Positions 44,898 through 54,877 of a stretch of DNA of 64,000 nt are shown piece by piece. Under the pieces are notes generated by a model that was not told the DNA's origin, searched no databases, and was given only the letters and a program-made list of their open reading frames with translations. The position numbers and the translations under genes are program-made. How positions within the stretch are numbered: the stretch's first letter is position 1; every line of letters starts with the position of its first letter. Source of the stretch: Arthrobacter cheniae (GTDB taxonomy: Bacteria > Actinomycetota > Actinomycetes > Actinomycetales > Micrococcaceae); NCBI RefSeq assembly GCF_003602275.1, contig NZ_QZVT01000005.1, positions 258,895 through 322,894 of the forward strand, in the 5' to 3' direction.

Positions 44898-45425
44898 TCA
44901 GGACCTCCGGCGTGCAAGGCCGATGAGGGCCGTGACGAAGATGATCACGGCGGCGACGGCGGGCCAGATCGCGAGAGCACCGTACGACTGGAGCAGGAAG
45001 TCGGACCCGGGAAGCTCGTCGCGCCCGTGCGGGCCGAACAGATAGGCGAGGCCCTCGCCCACGCCCAGTGCTAGCAAGGAGCCGAGCACCGAGCCCCCGA
45101 TTGCGGCGAGGATACGGGCTACGACCCCGGGGCCCCTGAGCCTGACCGCGACGACGGTACCCACTGCGACGCCCGCGACCAGTTCGAGGCCGGCCAGGGT
45201 GAGGTCACGAAGCACCCACTGGTCTGCACTGACCGGATCGCCGAAAACGCGCCCGGTCGGAGCGAGCAGCCACCACGCCACCCCGATGACGGCCCCCAGC
45301 AGGATGGTCGAACCGAGCCACCAGAAGACTCCGGCCGGTGGCACGGATCGGCGGTTCTCGGCGACAGCGTAGACAGCAGGTGGATAGTTGCTCGAACCGG
45401 CATCCGGTTCCTGGCTGGCACGCAT
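44898..45425 (-). CDS. predicted membrane protein with four segments
   Basis: A 175-residue protein with hydrophobic segments near residues 33-54, 72-96, 103-130 and 146-171, and a short cytoplasmic Arg-rich C terminus. The pattern resembles DUF2567-like actinobacterial proteins, but I am not certain of the family. It sits upstream of hisD on the same strand with a 49-bp gap, and may share its transcript. Function unknown. Confidence 0.75.
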   Translation of the reverse strand: MRASQEPDAGSSNYPPAVYAVAENRRSVPPAGVFWWLGSTILLGAVIGVAWWLLAPTGRVFGDPVSADQWVLRDLTLAGLELVAGVAVGTVVAVRLRGPGVVARILAAIGGSVLGSLLALGVGEGLAYLFGPHGRDELPGSDFLLQSYGALAIWPAVAAVIIFVTALIGLARRRS

Positions 45426-45560
45426 GACTTCTACATTAACAAACCACCCCGTGTCCGGGGACCGCGCCTAGTGTTGTTGTGGCAACGCGAAGGGTCATCC
45501 TCATCGGACGGGCCCTCCACACAGCGCTGTCCACCGCCGTCGATCCCCCGGAGGAACCAC

Positions 45561-46088
45561 GTGAACAATTCGAGCACCGCGCCGGAGCTGCAGCCCCTTT
45601 CCGAGTCGCACGGCGAGTCCTTCCGCGAGATCTTCCGCCGCCATGCCGCCGGCGTCGCCATCATCACGGCCACGTACAACGACATCCCCTTCGGGTTCAC
45701 GGCCACCTCGGTGGCCTCGCTGTCCGCCGAGCCACCGCGGTTCTCGTTCAACATGGCGCGGACGTCATCCTCGTGGCCGGCGGTGGCCAATACGAATTTC
45801 GTGGGGGTGCACATGCTCAGCACCGAGAACGAGGGTCTCGCCAATCGCTTCGCGCGGACCAAGGACCGTTTCACCGGTGACCACTGGGAGTCCGGCCCCG
45901 AGGGCGTGCCCATCCTGAAGGACGTTGCCGGCTGGCTCGTGGGACGCATCAGCATGCGCCTGTCCTTCGAGAACAACGCCGTGGTCGTCGCCGAGGTGGT
46001 CGCGGGGAATATCGGGCCTGACGGCGCCCCCCTGCTCTACCACGGCGGCAGCTACGGAACGCCGACGACGACCGACTACGTGATCTGA
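45561..46088 (+). CDS. flavin reductase family protein
   Basis: A 175-residue FMN-binding flavin-reductase-like protein. Domain start FREIFRRHAAGVAIITATYN, then GFTATSVASLSAEPPRFSFNMA, SSTENEG-type loop HMLSTENEGLANRFA and a C-terminal VVAEVVAGNIG. Members reduce FMN with NAD(P)H for monooxygenases. The partner enzyme is not in the window. GTG 45561 has GGAGG seven bases upstream; a longer frame from 45471 is not supported. Confidence 0.9.
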   Translation: MNNSSTAPELQPLSESHGESFREIFRRHAAGVAIITATYNDIPFGFTATSVASLSAEPPRFSFNMARTSSSWPAVANTNFVGVHMLSTENEGLANRFARTKDRFTGDHWESGPEGVPILKDVAGWLVGRISMRLSFENNAVVVAEVVAGNIGPDGAPLLYHGGSYGTPTTTDYVI

Positions 46089-46145
46089 CTCGCCTGGCCG
46101 CCCTCGGGCCGTGCCGCGCCGCCCTCGAGCCGCCCGTCGCCGCCC

Positions 46146-49100
46146 TCAGGCGTCGAGGCACGCAGGCCCGAGCAGGACCTTCAGGTCGCCGAACAGTCCC
46201 GGCGTCGGACTGACCCGCAGGTCGACACCCAGCTTCAGGACCTCCACCTTCCTGGACCCGTTGAGCCGGATCAGCACCTCGCTGGTTCCGGGATGGGTCC
46301 GCAGGACGTCGCCGAGGGCCGTGACGGCGGTCTCCGTCGCCTTGTGCTGCAGCATCGAGATCACCACGGGCCCTGAGTGCCCCTCGCTGAGGTCCGGCAC
46401 GGAGAGTTCCTGCGCGTTGAGCATCACGGCGCCGTCGTCCCTGCGCTGCAGGCGACCGCGCACGACGACGATCAGGTCCTCCGCGAGGACACCCGAGATG
46501 GGTCCGTACACCTGACCGAAGAACATGACCTCCATGGAGCCCGCGAGATCCTCGACCTCGGCCCGTGCGTAGGCGTTGCCGCTGTTCTTCGCGATCCTGC
46601 GCTGCAGCGAGGTGATCATGCCCGCGATGGTCACGATGGCGCCGTCGGCCGGACCTTCGTCACTGATGATCGAGGGGATCGACGAGTCGGCGTGCTGACC
46701 GAGGATGCCCTCCAGGCCCTGCAGCGGATGATCCGACACGTAGAGCCCGAGCATGTCGCGCTCAAAGGACAGCTTGTCCTTCTTGTCCCATTCCGGCAGG
46801 TCCGGCACCTCGACCGACAGTCCGCCCACGCCGCCAGGGCCGTCGTCGAATGCGCTGAAGAGGTCGAACTGGTTCGCCGCCTCGTTGCGCTTGAGGACGA
46901 TCACGGAGTCGACGGCTTCCTCGTGAATCATCGCGAGGGCCCTGCGCGGATGCCGCAGCGAATCGAACGCTCCGGCCTTGATGAGCGACTCGATGGTGCG
47001 CTTGTTGCAGACGACGGCGGGAACCTTCTGCAGGAAGTCGCTGAACGAGGTGAACGCGCCCTTCTCCTCGCGCGCGGCCACCATGGCGCCGACGACGCTC
47101 GCGCCGACGTTCCGGATGGCGCCCATGCCGAAGCGGACGTCCTTCCCCACGGGGGTGAAGTTGACGCTCGATTCGTTGACATCCGGAGGCAGTACGGTGA
47201 TCCCCATGCGGCGGCACTCGTTGAGGTAGATCGCCAGCTTGTCCTTGTCATCGCCGACGCTCGTGAGAAGCGCGGCCATGTACTCGGCGGGGTAATGCGC
47301 CTTCAGGTAGGCGGTCCAGTAGGACACCAGTCCGTACGCAGCCGTGTGGGCCTTGTTGAACGCGTAGTCCGAGAAGGACTCGAGCACGGTCCACAGCTTG
47401 TCCATCGCGGCCTGCGAGTAGCCGTTGGCCTTCATTCCCGCGAAGAAGTCGGCCTGCTGCTTGTCCAGCTCCGACTTCTTCTTCTTGCCCATCGCGCGGC
47501 GGAGCATGTCCGCCTGGCCGAGCGTGAAGTTCGCGAGCTTCTGCGCCGCGGACATCACCTGCTCCTGGTAGACGATCAGGCCATAGGTCCCCCCGAGGAT
47601 CTCCTCGAGCGGCCCCTCGAGCTCAGGGTGGATCGGCTCGATATCCTGCAGCCCGTTCTTGCGCAGGGCGTAGTTCGTGTGCGAGTTCACGCCCATGGGA
47701 CCGGGCCTGTAGAGGGCAAGAACGGCCGAGATGTCCTCGAAGTTGTCGGGGCGCATGAGCTTCAGCAGGGACCGCATGGGCCCGCCGTCGAGCTGGAAGA
47801 CCCCCAGTGTGTCGCCGCGCGCCAGGAGCTCGTAGGACTCCTTGTCGTCGAGCTCAAGATCCTCGAGGACCAGGTCGGTGTCCTTGTTCGCCTTGATGTT
47901 CTCGACGGCGTCCGTGATGATCGTCAGGTTCCTCAGGCCGAGGAAGTCCATCTTGATCAGTCCGAGGCCCTCGCACGTCGGGTAGTCGAACTGCGTGATG
48001 ATCTGGCCGTCCTGCTCGCGGCGCATGATCGGGATGATGTCGATCAGCGGGTCCGAGGACATGATGACGCCGGCTGCGTGCACGCCCCACTGGCGCTTCA
48101 GCCCCTCGAGGCCGAGAGCCGTCTCGAAGACCTTTTCGGAGTCGGCGTCCGTCCTCAGCAGCTCACGCAGTTCCTCCGCTTCGGAGTAGCGCTTGGCACC
48201 CTTGTTGTGGACGTCCGCCAGGGCAAGGCCCTTACCCATGACGTCGGGTGGCATGGCCTTCGTGAGGCGCTCACCCGTGGAGAACGGGTAGCCCATGACG
48301 CGGGAGGAGTCCTTGAGCGCCTGCTTGGCCTTGATGGTGCCGTAGGTCACGATCATCGCCACGCGCTCGTCGCCGTACTTCTCCGTCACGTACCGGATGA
48401 CCTCGGAGCGGCGCCGATCATCGAAGTCGACGTCGAAGTCGGGCATCGAGACACGCTCAGGATTCAGGAAGCGCTCGAAGATGAGTCCGTGCTTCAGGGG
48501 ATCGAGATCGGTGATGCGCATGGCGTAAGCCACCATGGAGCCCGCACCGGAGCCACGTCCGGGGCCCACCCGGATACCGTTGTTCTTCGCCCAGTTGATG
48601 AAGTCGGCGACCACGAGGAAGTAGCCCGGGAAGCCCATCTGGGTGATGACGCCGACCTCGAACTCGGCCTGCTTCCGCACATCGTCGGGCACGCCGGCCG
48701 GGTAACGGAACTGCAGTCCCGTTTCGACCTCCTTCACGAACCAGGACTGCTCGTTCTCCCCCTCGGGGACGGGGAACCGCGGCATGTAGTTCGCCTTGGT
48801 GTTGAACTCGACGTCGCAGCGCTCTGCGATGAGCAGCGTGTTGTCGCAGGCCTCGGGGTAGTCGCGGAAGATCGCACGCATTTCTGCCGGCGACTTGAGG
48901 TAGAACTCGTCGGCGTCGAACTTGAAGCGTTTCGGGTCCGCGAGCGTCGACCCGGACTGGACACAGAGCAGGGCGGCGTGGGCCTTGGAGTCCTCGGCGT
49001 GGGTGTAGTGCAGGTCGTTCGTGGCGACGAGGGGGAGGTTGAGTTCGCGCGCGAGCTTGATCAGGTCCGCCTTGACGTTCCGCTCGATATCGAGCCCGTG

Positions 49101-49685
49101 GTCCATCAGTTCGCAGAAGTAGTTGTCGGCCCCGAAGATGTCCCGGAAGTCCGACGCCGCCTGCACCGCTTCCCTGTACAGCCCCAGGCGCAGCTTCGTC
49201 TGCACTTCACCCGACGGGCAACCGGTGGTCGCGATCAGGCCCTTCCCGTAGGTCTGCAGCAGGTCGCGGTCCATACGGGGCTTGTAGAGGTAGCCCTCGA
49301 GGGAAGCCAGGGACGACATCCGGAACAGGTTGTGCATGCCACCGGTGGTCTCGGACCACAGGGTCATATGGGTGTAGGCACCCGCGCCCGAGACGTCGTC
49401 GCGCCCGCCGCCACCCCACTTCACACGGGTGCGGTCGTTCCGCGCGGTTCCCGGCGTGAGGTAGGCCTCGACACCGATGATGGGCTTGATGCCCGCGCTG
49501 GTCGCCTTGCTCCAGAAGTCGAAAGCGCCGAACACGAACCCGTGGTCCGTGGTCGCGAGGGCCTTCATCCCCAGTTCCTCGGTGTGGCTGAAAAGGTCCG
49601 TCAGCCGGGCGGCGCCGTCGAGCATCGAGTACTCGGTGTGGTTGTGGAGATGGACGAACGAGTCTGTTGATGCAGGAGTAGCCAC
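46146..49685 (-). CDS. dnaE: DNA polymerase III subunit alpha
   Basis: Replicative polymerase catalytic subunit, 1179 residues, the length of actinobacterial DnaE1. N-terminal PHP exonuclease domain (FVHLHNHTEYSMLDG), polymerase core with the catalytic aspartates in PDFDVDFDDRRR, finger domain, helix-hairpin-helix (NKAHTAAYGLVSYWTAYLKA region) and C-terminal OB fold (VTIAGMITSLQRRI). The PHP motif looks intact, so it probably proofreads. The start is GTG or ATG at 49685. It is next to the pseudouridine synthase gene. Confidence 0.98.
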   Translation of the reverse strand: MATPASTDSFVHLHNHTEYSMLDGAARLTDLFSHTEELGMKALATTDHGFVFGAFDFWSKATSAGIKPIIGVEAYLTPGTARNDRTRVKWGGGGRDDVSGAGAYTHMTLWSETTGGMHNLFRMSSLASLEGYLYKPRMDRDLLQTYGKGLIATTGCPSGEVQTKLRLGLYREAVQAASDFRDIFGADNYFCELMDHGLDIERNVKADLIKLARELNLPLVATNDLHYTHAEDSKAHAALLCVQSGSTLADPKRFKFDADEFYLKSPAEMRAIFRDYPEACDNTLLIAERCDVEFNTKANYMPRFPVPEGENEQSWFVKEVETGLQFRYPAGVPDDVRKQAEFEVGVITQMGFPGYFLVVADFINWAKNNGIRVGPGRGSGAGSMVAYAMRITDLDPLKHGLIFERFLNPERVSMPDFDVDFDDRRRSEVIRYVTEKYGDERVAMIVTYGTIKAKQALKDSSRVMGYPFSTGERLTKAMPPDVMGKGLALADVHNKGAKRYSEAEELRELLRTDADSEKVFETALGLEGLKRQWGVHAAGVIMSSDPLIDIIPIMRREQDGQIITQFDYPTCEGLGLIKMDFLGLRNLTIITDAVENIKANKDTDLVLEDLELDDKESYELLARGDTLGVFQLDGGPMRSLLKLMRPDNFEDISAVLALYRPGPMGVNSHTNYALRKNGLQDIEPIHPELEGPLEEILGGTYGLIVYQEQVMSAAQKLANFTLGQADMLRRAMGKKKKSELDKQQADFFAGMKANGYSQAAMDKLWTVLESFSDYAFNKAHTAAYGLVSYWTAYLKAHYPAEYMAALLTSVGDDKDKLAIYLNECRRMGITVLPPDVNESSVNFTPVGKDVRFGMGAIRNVGASVVGAMVAAREEKGAFTSFSDFLQKVPAVVCNKRTIESLIKAGAFDSLRHPRRALAMIHEEAVDSVIVLKRNEAANQFDLFSAFDDGPGGVGGLSVEVPDLPEWDKKDKLSFERDMLGLYVSDHPLQGLEGILGQHADSSIPSIISDEGPADGAIVTIAGMITSLQRRIAKNSGNAYARAEVEDLAGSMEVMFFGQVYGPISGVLAEDLIVVVRGRLQRRDDGAVMLNAQELSVPDLSEGHSGPVVISMLQHKATETAVTALGDVLRTHPGTSEVLIRLNGSRKVEVLKLGVDLRVSPTPGLFGDLKVLLGPACLDA

Positions 49686-49777
49686 CCCCTGAGTCTAGTG
49701 CGCCGACTCCCCACCGAGGATCGTCGAGGCCGTCCTACGAGGTCCTCGCGGCGTGTCGCACTGGTCCGCCCCTCGGG

Positions 49778-50713
49778 TCACACCAGGCCGTTGGACAGCG
49801 CCGTCAGCGCATACGCCAGGTCCACGGGGTAGGGGCTGGTGACGAGCACCGGCTCCCCTGTGCGGGGGTGTGCGAAGCCCAGGCGGTGCGCATGGAGCCA
49901 CTGCCGCGTGAGACCCAGGTCGGCGGCGAGACGCGGGTCGGCACCGTAGGTCAGATCACCCGCGCAGGGGTGGCGGAGCGCGGAGAAGTGGACGCGGATC
50001 TGGTGCGTCCGCCCTGTCTCGAGGTGGACTTCGACGAGGCTCGCGCGCCCGAAGGCCTCGAGCACCTCGTAGTGGGTGACCGAGTCCCGGCCGTCCTCCA
50101 TCACGGCGAAGCGCCACTCATGGTGCGGGTGCCGCCCGATCGGCGCATCGATGGTGCCCTTCAGCGGGTCTGGCAGGCCCTGGACGACTGCGTGGTAGAC
50201 CTTTTCGACCTCGCGTTCCTTGAAGGCGCGCTTCAGGGCCGTATAGGCGGGCTCGGTCTTGGCAACCACCATCGCGCCCGACGTCCCGACGTCGAGCCGA
50301 TGGACGATACCGACGCGCTCAGGTGCACCCGAGGTCGAGATGCGGTAGCCGGCTGCTGCGAGGGCTCCGACGACGGTGGGACCGACCCAGCCCGGAGAGG
50401 GATGGGCGGCGACACCGACGGGCTTGTCGACGACGACGAAATCATCGTCATCGAGCAGTATCCCCATGCCGTCGACGGCCTCGGGGATGATTCGGTTCCG
50501 GTCCTCGGGATCGGGCATGTCGATGCCGATCCGCTCTCCCTCATGAACCCGGTCCGACTTGGCCAGGCGCGCGCCGTCACGGATGACCCGACCGTCCGCG
50601 CACCACTGTGCGACGGCGGAACGGGAGACCTCCAGCAGGCGGGCCACGGCGGCGTCCGCCCTGGTGCCGGTTTCGGATTCGGGGACGATGACGTCGCGGT
50701 GCTCAGCGGCCAC
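49778..50713 (-). CDS. rluD: RluA/RluD-family pseudouridine synthase
   Basis: Converts uridine to pseudouridine, probably in 23S rRNA. The 311-residue product has an S4 RNA-binding domain ([20 protein letters not shown]) and a catalytic domain with [19 protein letters not shown], whose Asp is the nucleophile, plus the RTHQIRVH motif. The exact uridine target cannot be read. GTG 50713 overlaps the lspA 3' end by 11 bp, so the two are one operon; the longer frame to 50836 is the lspA antisense part. Confidence 0.93.
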   Translation of the reverse strand: MAAEHRDVIVPESETGTRADAAVARLLEVSRSAVAQWCADGRVIRDGARLAKSDRVHEGERIGIDMPDPEDRNRIIPEAVDGMGILLDDDDFVVVDKPVGVAAHPSPGWVGPTVVGALAAAGYRISTSGAPERVGIVHRLDVGTSGAMVVAKTEPAYTALKRAFKEREVEKVYHAVVQGLPDPLKGTIDAPIGRHPHHEWRFAVMEDGRDSVTHYEVLEAFGRASLVEVHLETGRTHQIRVHFSALRHPCAGDLTYGADPRLAADLGLTRQWLHAHRLGFAHPRTGEPVLVTSPYPVDLAYALTALSNGLV

Positions 50714-51482
50714 GGTCGTCGTCCCCGTCCTCGGTCGTCGATTGCGTCGCGCCGTCCGATTGCGTCGCGCCGTCCGCGGCCGCGTCCGGTGCTTCACCGG
50801 ATGTCGTGTCCGTCGATCGGTGAGCGACGTCTGCACCCTCCGCGTCTGCCGCGCCTGCCGAGCCTGCCGAGCCTTCCGCCATCGATCCTGCTGGAGCCTC
50901 GTCAGCGCTGCGGCGTCCGTCCATCCCGATGCCTCGCAGGGTCAGGATGCAGATCAGTACGACGCCGCTGACAACGGCCGAATCGGCGATGTTGAAGATT
51001 GCGAAGTTGGGCAGGGCGATGAAGTCCACGACATGGCCCTGTCCGAAGGAGGGTTCCCTGAACAGCCGATCGGTGAGGTTGCCGAGCGCACCACCGAGGA
51101 CCAGCCCCAGTGCCACCGACCACCCCCACGATGCGACCTTCCGGACCTGCAGCACGATGGCCGTCGCGACGACCACCATGATGATCGTGAAGACCCAGGT
51201 GTAGTCCGTGCCGATCGAGAACGCGGCTCCCGGATTACGGATGAACCGCCAGTCGAGGAGCGGCGGGAACACCGGGGTGACCTGGCCCTCGCTCATCGTC
51301 GAGACGACCCACCATTTCGTGAGCTGATCGAGGACATAGGCCACGAGGGTGCACAGGAGCATGACGACGCCGTAATGCCTGGGGATGCGCTGCCGGTCAC
51401 GGGATGCAGCGCTTCCTGGGGGTCCCTCCGCCGCCGATGGCGATGCCTCGGGTGTCGGGTCTGTCGGCTGGTGCTCGTCCAC
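50703..51482 (-). CDS. lspA: lipoprotein signal peptidase with a long acidic tail
   Basis: Aspartic protease of the membrane that removes lipoprotein signal peptides. The 259-residue product has four membrane segments and catalytic aspartates in GNLTDRLF and FNIADSAVV, plus the early [10 protein letters not shown]. Most LspA proteins are 160-200 residues. The extra length is a Pro/Ser-rich N terminus of about 35 and an Asp/Ala-rich C-terminal tail of about 70. The tail includes an 18-bp tandem duplication (50740-50775). The start GTG 51482 has a weak ribosome site. A 20-bp palindrome lies just upstream. Confidence 0.92.
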   Translation of the reverse strand: MDEHQPTDPTPEASPSAAEGPPGSAASRDRQRIPRHYGVVMLLCTLVAYVLDQLTKWWVVSTMSEGQVTPVFPPLLDWRFIRNPGAAFSIGTDYTWVFTIIMVVVATAIVLQVRKVASWGWSVALGLVLGGALGNLTDRLFREPSFGQGHVVDFIALPNFAIFNIADSAVVSGVVLICILTLRGIGMDGRRSADEAPAGSMAEGSAGSAGAADAEGADVAHRSTDTTSGEAPDAAADGATQSDGATQSTTEDGDDDRGR

Positions 51483-51510
51483 TGTCCATCCAGGGTGTAG
51501 GTGCTGATGC

Positions 51511-51530
51511 GGCCACGGTCGACCGTGGCC
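51511..51530. repeat. 20-bp perfect palindrome before lspA
   Basis: GGCCACGGTCGACCGTGGCC, 28 bp upstream of the lspA start, next to the divIVA terminator. No loop, so a protein site or a cruciform is more likely than an RNA hairpin. Confidence 0.6.
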
Positions 51531-51538
51531 TGAACGGC

Positions 51539-51582
51539 GAAGGGCCGGCTTCCGGGGTTGTGCCCCCGGCAACCGGCCCTTC
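51539..51582 (-). terminator. double hairpin after divIVA
   Basis: GAAGGGCCGG pairs with CCGGCCCTTC, and the inside holds a second stem (CCGGGG with CCCCGG). It separates divIVA from lspA. Confidence 0.8.
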
Positions 51583-51618
51583 CACTGCTGGCCCGACAAG
51601 GATCGGGCCGGATGCCTG

Positions 51619-52266
51619 CTAGGCGGCCGGCGCGTCGGAGGCGAGCGATCCACGCGAGTCGAGGTCGCGGAGCTGGCCCTCGATGTACGCCTTGAGGCGC
51701 GCACGGTAGTCACGCTCGAAGCCTCGGAGCTGCTCCACCTTGCGCTCCAGGACGGACTTCTGCTGCTCGAGGTCCCCGAGGGTCTTGCGGCTCTTCTCCT
51801 CGGCGTCATTGACGAGGCCGCTTGCTTCGATCTGCGCTTCGGCGATGATCTTGTCACGCTGCTCGACGCCGGCGTTGACGTATTCGTCGTGCAGGCGCTG
51901 CGCCATTGCGAGGACACCTGCAGCGGACTCGGCGGTCCCACCGGTTGCTGCCGGCGCGGCGGGTGCCGGTGCGGGCGTCGGCTCTTCGACCTCGGCCACC
52001 GCTACGGCGGGAGCGGACTCGTCCTCGGAGCCGACCTCCTCGGTATGCGACCTCGCCGCGACAGGGGCGGGGACTGCGGTGGCCTGTGAGGTGTCCGACG
52101 AGCTGCCCGTCACCTTGCGGCGCAGGTCCTCGTTCTCCTGGTTCAGGCGGCGGAGTTCGACGACGATCTCGTCAAGGAAATCATCCACCTCGTCCTGGTC
52201 GTAGCCCTCGCGGAACTTCGTCGGCTGGAACCTCTTGTTGACAACGTCTTCTGGCGTTAGAGCCAT
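51619..52266 (-). CDS. divIVA: DivIVA (Wag31) polar growth and septum protein
   Basis: Coiled-coil protein that marks the poles and septum and guides cell wall growth. The 215-residue product has the membrane-binding N-terminal domain MALTPEDVVNKRFQPTKFREGYDQDEVDDFLDEI (conserved Phe-Arg near residue 18), the first coil, an acidic Ala/Pro linker (about 60-105) and a long second coil (about 110-200). ATG 52266. It ends the cluster that starts at mraY. Confidence 0.97.
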   Translation of the reverse strand: MALTPEDVVNKRFQPTKFREGYDQDEVDDFLDEIVVELRRLNQENEDLRRKVTGSSSDTSQATAVPAPVAARSHTEEVGSEDESAPAVAVAEVEEPTPAPAPAAPAATGGTAESAAGVLAMAQRLHDEYVNAGVEQRDKIIAEAQIEASGLVNDAEEKSRKTLGDLEQQKSVLERKVEQLRGFERDYRARLKAYIEGQLRDLDSRGSLASDAPAA

Positions 52267-52411
52267 GTGGTCACCTCATACTGATAGGAGCCCACCCGCC
52301 GGACGGCGGGTGAGGCTGCGGTACCGAATTATGGACACGAGCCGCTGGACTCACATCGAACTGTGGATCAGCGTATATGGTCGGGAACTCATCACGAAAC
52401 GGGCCTGTACG

Positions 52412-52702
52412 CTACCTCGCGAGGCTGCTCGAGACCGACATCAGGATCAGCACGACGATGAAGAGAACCAGGAATGCGAGGTCTAGTTGCACCCCGCCCA
52501 GTCGAAGCGGAGGGATGAGGCGGCGCAGTGCCTTGATGGGCGGGTCCGTGATGGAGTACACCCCTGAGGCGAGCACGAGTGCCAGCTTCTGTGGGCGCCA
52601 GTCACGGGCAAAGCCCTGCACGGCGTCGAAGATGATGCGAAGGATCAGCGCGAGCTGGAACAGCATCAGTACCAGGTAGATCAGGGCGAATACCAAACTC
52701 AC
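52412..52702 (-). CDS. YggT-family membrane protein
   Basis: A 96-residue protein with two membrane segments (about 3-25 and 72-92) around an Arg-rich loop (RDWRPQK) and the family motif SITDPPIKALRRLIPPLR. YggT proteins sit between sepF and divIVA in actinobacteria; some act in K+ or osmotic tolerance, though the role here is unknown. The start is GTG 52702. Confidence 0.93.
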   Translation of the reverse strand: MSLVFALIYLVLMLFQLALILRIIFDAVQGFARDWRPQKLALVLASGVYSITDPPIKALRRLIPPLRLGGVQLDLAFLVLFIVVLILMSVSSSLAR

Positions 52703-52762
52703 AGAGCTGTTCCAGTCCTTCGGGCCTTAGGTGGTCTAACGCGACCGTCGAGGCCGCCGGGC

Positions 52763-53284
52763 TCAGCTCTGGTTGAAGAAGCTGGTCTGAGCTTCGCTTG
52801 CCTTGAGGTCCTCGCCGAGGACTTCAATATACGACGGCGACAGGAGGAACACCTTATTGGTGACCCGCTCGATGCTGCCGTGCAGCCCGAAGACGAGTCC
52901 TGCGGAGAAGTCGACCAGGCGCTTGGCGTCCGACTCGCCCATATCTGTGACGTTCATGATCACGGGAATGCCGTCGCGGAAGCTCTCACCGATGAGCTTG
53001 GCGTCATTGTAGGAGCGCGGGTGGATCGTGGTGATCTGGCGGAGCGCGGCGGAGTCCTCGCGGGACGACGGTGCGCGCTTGATCGGGGTCACGGGGGCTC
53101 GGTATTCCTCGGCGGGAGCTACCCGGCTGACGGTAGGAGCCGGCTCCAGGCGTCGTTCGTCACGGTCGTAGTCCACTGTGTAGTCCTCGTTCCTGCTCTG
53201 CGCGCTTTTCGATTCGGGCTCGTAGTGCTCGTCACCATCGGCGAGCCCAAGGTAGATCATTGTCTTGCGCAGTGCGCCAGCCAT
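52763..53284 (-). CDS. sepF: cell division protein SepF
   Basis: FtsZ membrane anchor that aligns filaments at the septum. The 173-residue product has the amphipathic membrane-binding N-terminal [14 protein letters not shown], an acidic linker, and the globular domain with [27 protein letters not shown] and [23 protein letters not shown] 53284 has AGGAGC just upstream; the longer frame to 53299 is unlikely. Confidence 0.96.
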   Translation of the reverse strand: MAGALRKTMIYLGLADGDEHYEPESKSAQSRNEDYTVDYDRDERRLEPAPTVSRVAPAEEYRAPVTPIKRAPSSREDSAALRQITTIHPRSYNDAKLIGESFRDGIPVIMNVTDMGESDAKRLVDFSAGLVFGLHGSIERVTNKVFLLSPSYIEVLGEDLKASEAQTSFFNQS

Positions 53285-53381
53285 GGTAGCTCCTGTCATA
53301 AGAGAGTGGATGAGGGGTCGGCGCCTGGGCTTTCAGGATCCGACTCGGAGGCCTTGGTGTGCCGCCGTTCTAGCTGGAACG

Positions 53382-54134
53382 CTACCCCACGGCCGGACGC
53401 GGACCGAGGACATCAGAACCAATCCTCAGGTGTGTCGCTCCTGCGGCGATCGCCTCCTCGAGGTCCCCGCTCATACCGGCCGAAACGGCGGTCGCGGACG
53501 GCTCGACGGCCCGCACCGACGCGGATATCTCCAGCAGACGTTCGAAGGCTTCAGCAGGAGACGCACCGAGCGGGGCCACGGCCATGACCCCGGCCAGACG
53601 AAGGCCCTCGGTCGCGAGGACCGCCTCAGCAAGCGACTCGGCATCCACGGGTTGCGCCCCTCCCCTGCTACCCGGGGCGGTTTCGAGGGTGAACTGGAGA
53701 TAGCAGTCCAGTTCACCGCGTAGCTCCATACCCGCCTCCGCCCGGCGTCCGTTCTCCGCTCCGACCGCCTTTCCCAGGGCGGCGACGAGGGATGAGCGAT
53801 CGACGGAGTGAACGCTGTGTGCGTAGCGGACCACCGACTTGGCCTTGTTGGTCTGCAACTGACCGATGAAGTGCCACGACAGCGGAAGCGCCTCGAGCTC
53901 CCCTGCCTTGAGGGCCGCTTCCTGGTCGCGGTTCTCTCCGACGTCGGTGACGCCGAGGCCGGCGAGGATGCGCACATCGGACGCCGGGAAGTACTTGGTG
54001 ACGACGATCAGGTGCGGCTCGGGGCGATCTGCTGCGGTTGCTGCAGCGGAGATGCGCGACCTCACGGCGCGGAGGCGTGCCTCGAGGTCCTGTTCGCGGG
54101 CGCTTCCAGCCCCATCCGGCATCAGGTGCGCCAT
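53382..54134 (-). CDS. YggS-family pyridoxal phosphate homeostasis protein
   Basis: A 250-residue PLP-binding protein without known catalytic activity that buffers free PLP. The PLP lysine lies in HLIVVTKYFPA, with GENRDQEAALK, WHFIGQLQTNKAK and AGMSGDLEEAIAAGATHLRIGS. Its start overlaps the end of pgeF by 13 bp, so it is co-transcribed. Confidence 0.95.
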   Translation of the reverse strand: MAHLMPDGAGSAREQDLEARLRAVRSRISAAATAADRPEPHLIVVTKYFPASDVRILAGLGVTDVGENRDQEAALKAGELEALPLSWHFIGQLQTNKAKSVVRYAHSVHSVDRSSLVAALGKAVGAENGRRAEAGMELRGELDCYLQFTLETAPGSRGGAQPVDAESLAEAVLATEGLRLAGVMAVAPLGASPAEAFERLLEISASVRAVEPSATAVSAGMSGDLEEAIAAGATHLRIGSDVLGPRPAVG

Positions 54135-54874
54135 ACGAGTCCGGCGATGCGTCCGGCTCCTGGTTCACGCCGATGGGAGAACAGTGCGGGGTTCTCCAGG
54201 GTGCAGAGCGAGCCAGCACCGTGTACCTCACCGGCCATCACCCCGGAGAGGGCGAGCTGCCGGCGGACTGCGGCGGGAAGATCGAGCGCCGTCGTTCCCG
54301 AAGGAGTGCGGGACGCCGCGGCGGGGATGTCCCGCGCAATTCCGAGCATCATCGCCTCGGGCACCTCGTAGCAGGATCCGCAGACCGAGGGACCGATCCA
54401 CGCCGCGAGGTCCGTTGCACCCTGGCTCTGCAGGACACGCACCGCATTCGCGACGACACCGTTGGAGACACCGGCGCGACCGGCGTGGACGACCGCCGTC
54501 GCTCCTGTTCCGCCCTCGGCGATTCCGGCATCCGCCAGGACGATCGGCACGCAGTCGGCGACGAGGACGGCGAGTGGGTCGGCTCCCCTTGGTGAGACCA
54601 TGCCGTCGGCGTCCGGCGCGGCCGTGACGCCTCCCGATCCGACCACGGCTATCCGGTCCGAGTGGGTCTGGCTCATGAAGCGGAGTGATGACGCCGTGAT
54701 GCCCATTGCCCTTTCGAGGCGACGGCGGTTGTCCCGCACGCCCTCCGGCTCGTCCCCGACGTGTAGGGCGAGGTTCCCCGCCGATGCTGCCGTGAAGGCT
54801 ACCCGCAGCCCCGGGCGGACCTCCTCGTTCGCGTAGAACGGGGAAGAACTCCCGGGACCGACGGCTGCGTCCAC
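54122..54874 (-). CDS. pgeF: purine nucleoside phosphorylase / peptidoglycan editing factor (laccase domain)
   Basis: A 250-residue YfiH/YlmD-type protein with the multicopper-oxidase-related fold. Metal and active-site residues are in FMSQTHSDRI, LVADCVPIVLAD, AVVHAGRAG and IGPSVCGSCYEVPE. These proteins have purine nucleoside phosphorylase and adenosine deaminase activity, and the E. coli member (PgeF) prevents mis-incorporated Ser in peptidoglycan. The start is GTG 54874, three bp after ftsZ. Confidence 0.93.
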   Translation of the reverse strand: MDAAVGPGSSSPFYANEEVRPGLRVAFTAASAGNLALHVGDEPEGVRDNRRRLERAMGITASSLRFMSQTHSDRIAVVGSGGVTAAPDADGMVSPRGADPLAVLVADCVPIVLADAGIAEGGTGATAVVHAGRAGVSNGVVANAVRVLQSQGATDLAAWIGPSVCGSCYEVPEAMMLGIARDIPAAASRTPSGTTALDLPAAVRRQLALSGVMAGEVHGAGSLCTLENPALFSHRREPGAGRIAGLVWRT

Positions 54875-54877
54875 CGA

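Noticed and set aside
46377-49670. A plus-strand open frame of nearly 1100 codons antisense to dnaE
   Set aside because: It mirrors dnaE codon by codon in a high-GC sequence, is rich in Arg, Gly, Asp and His, and has no domain; dnaE on the other strand is unmistakable.
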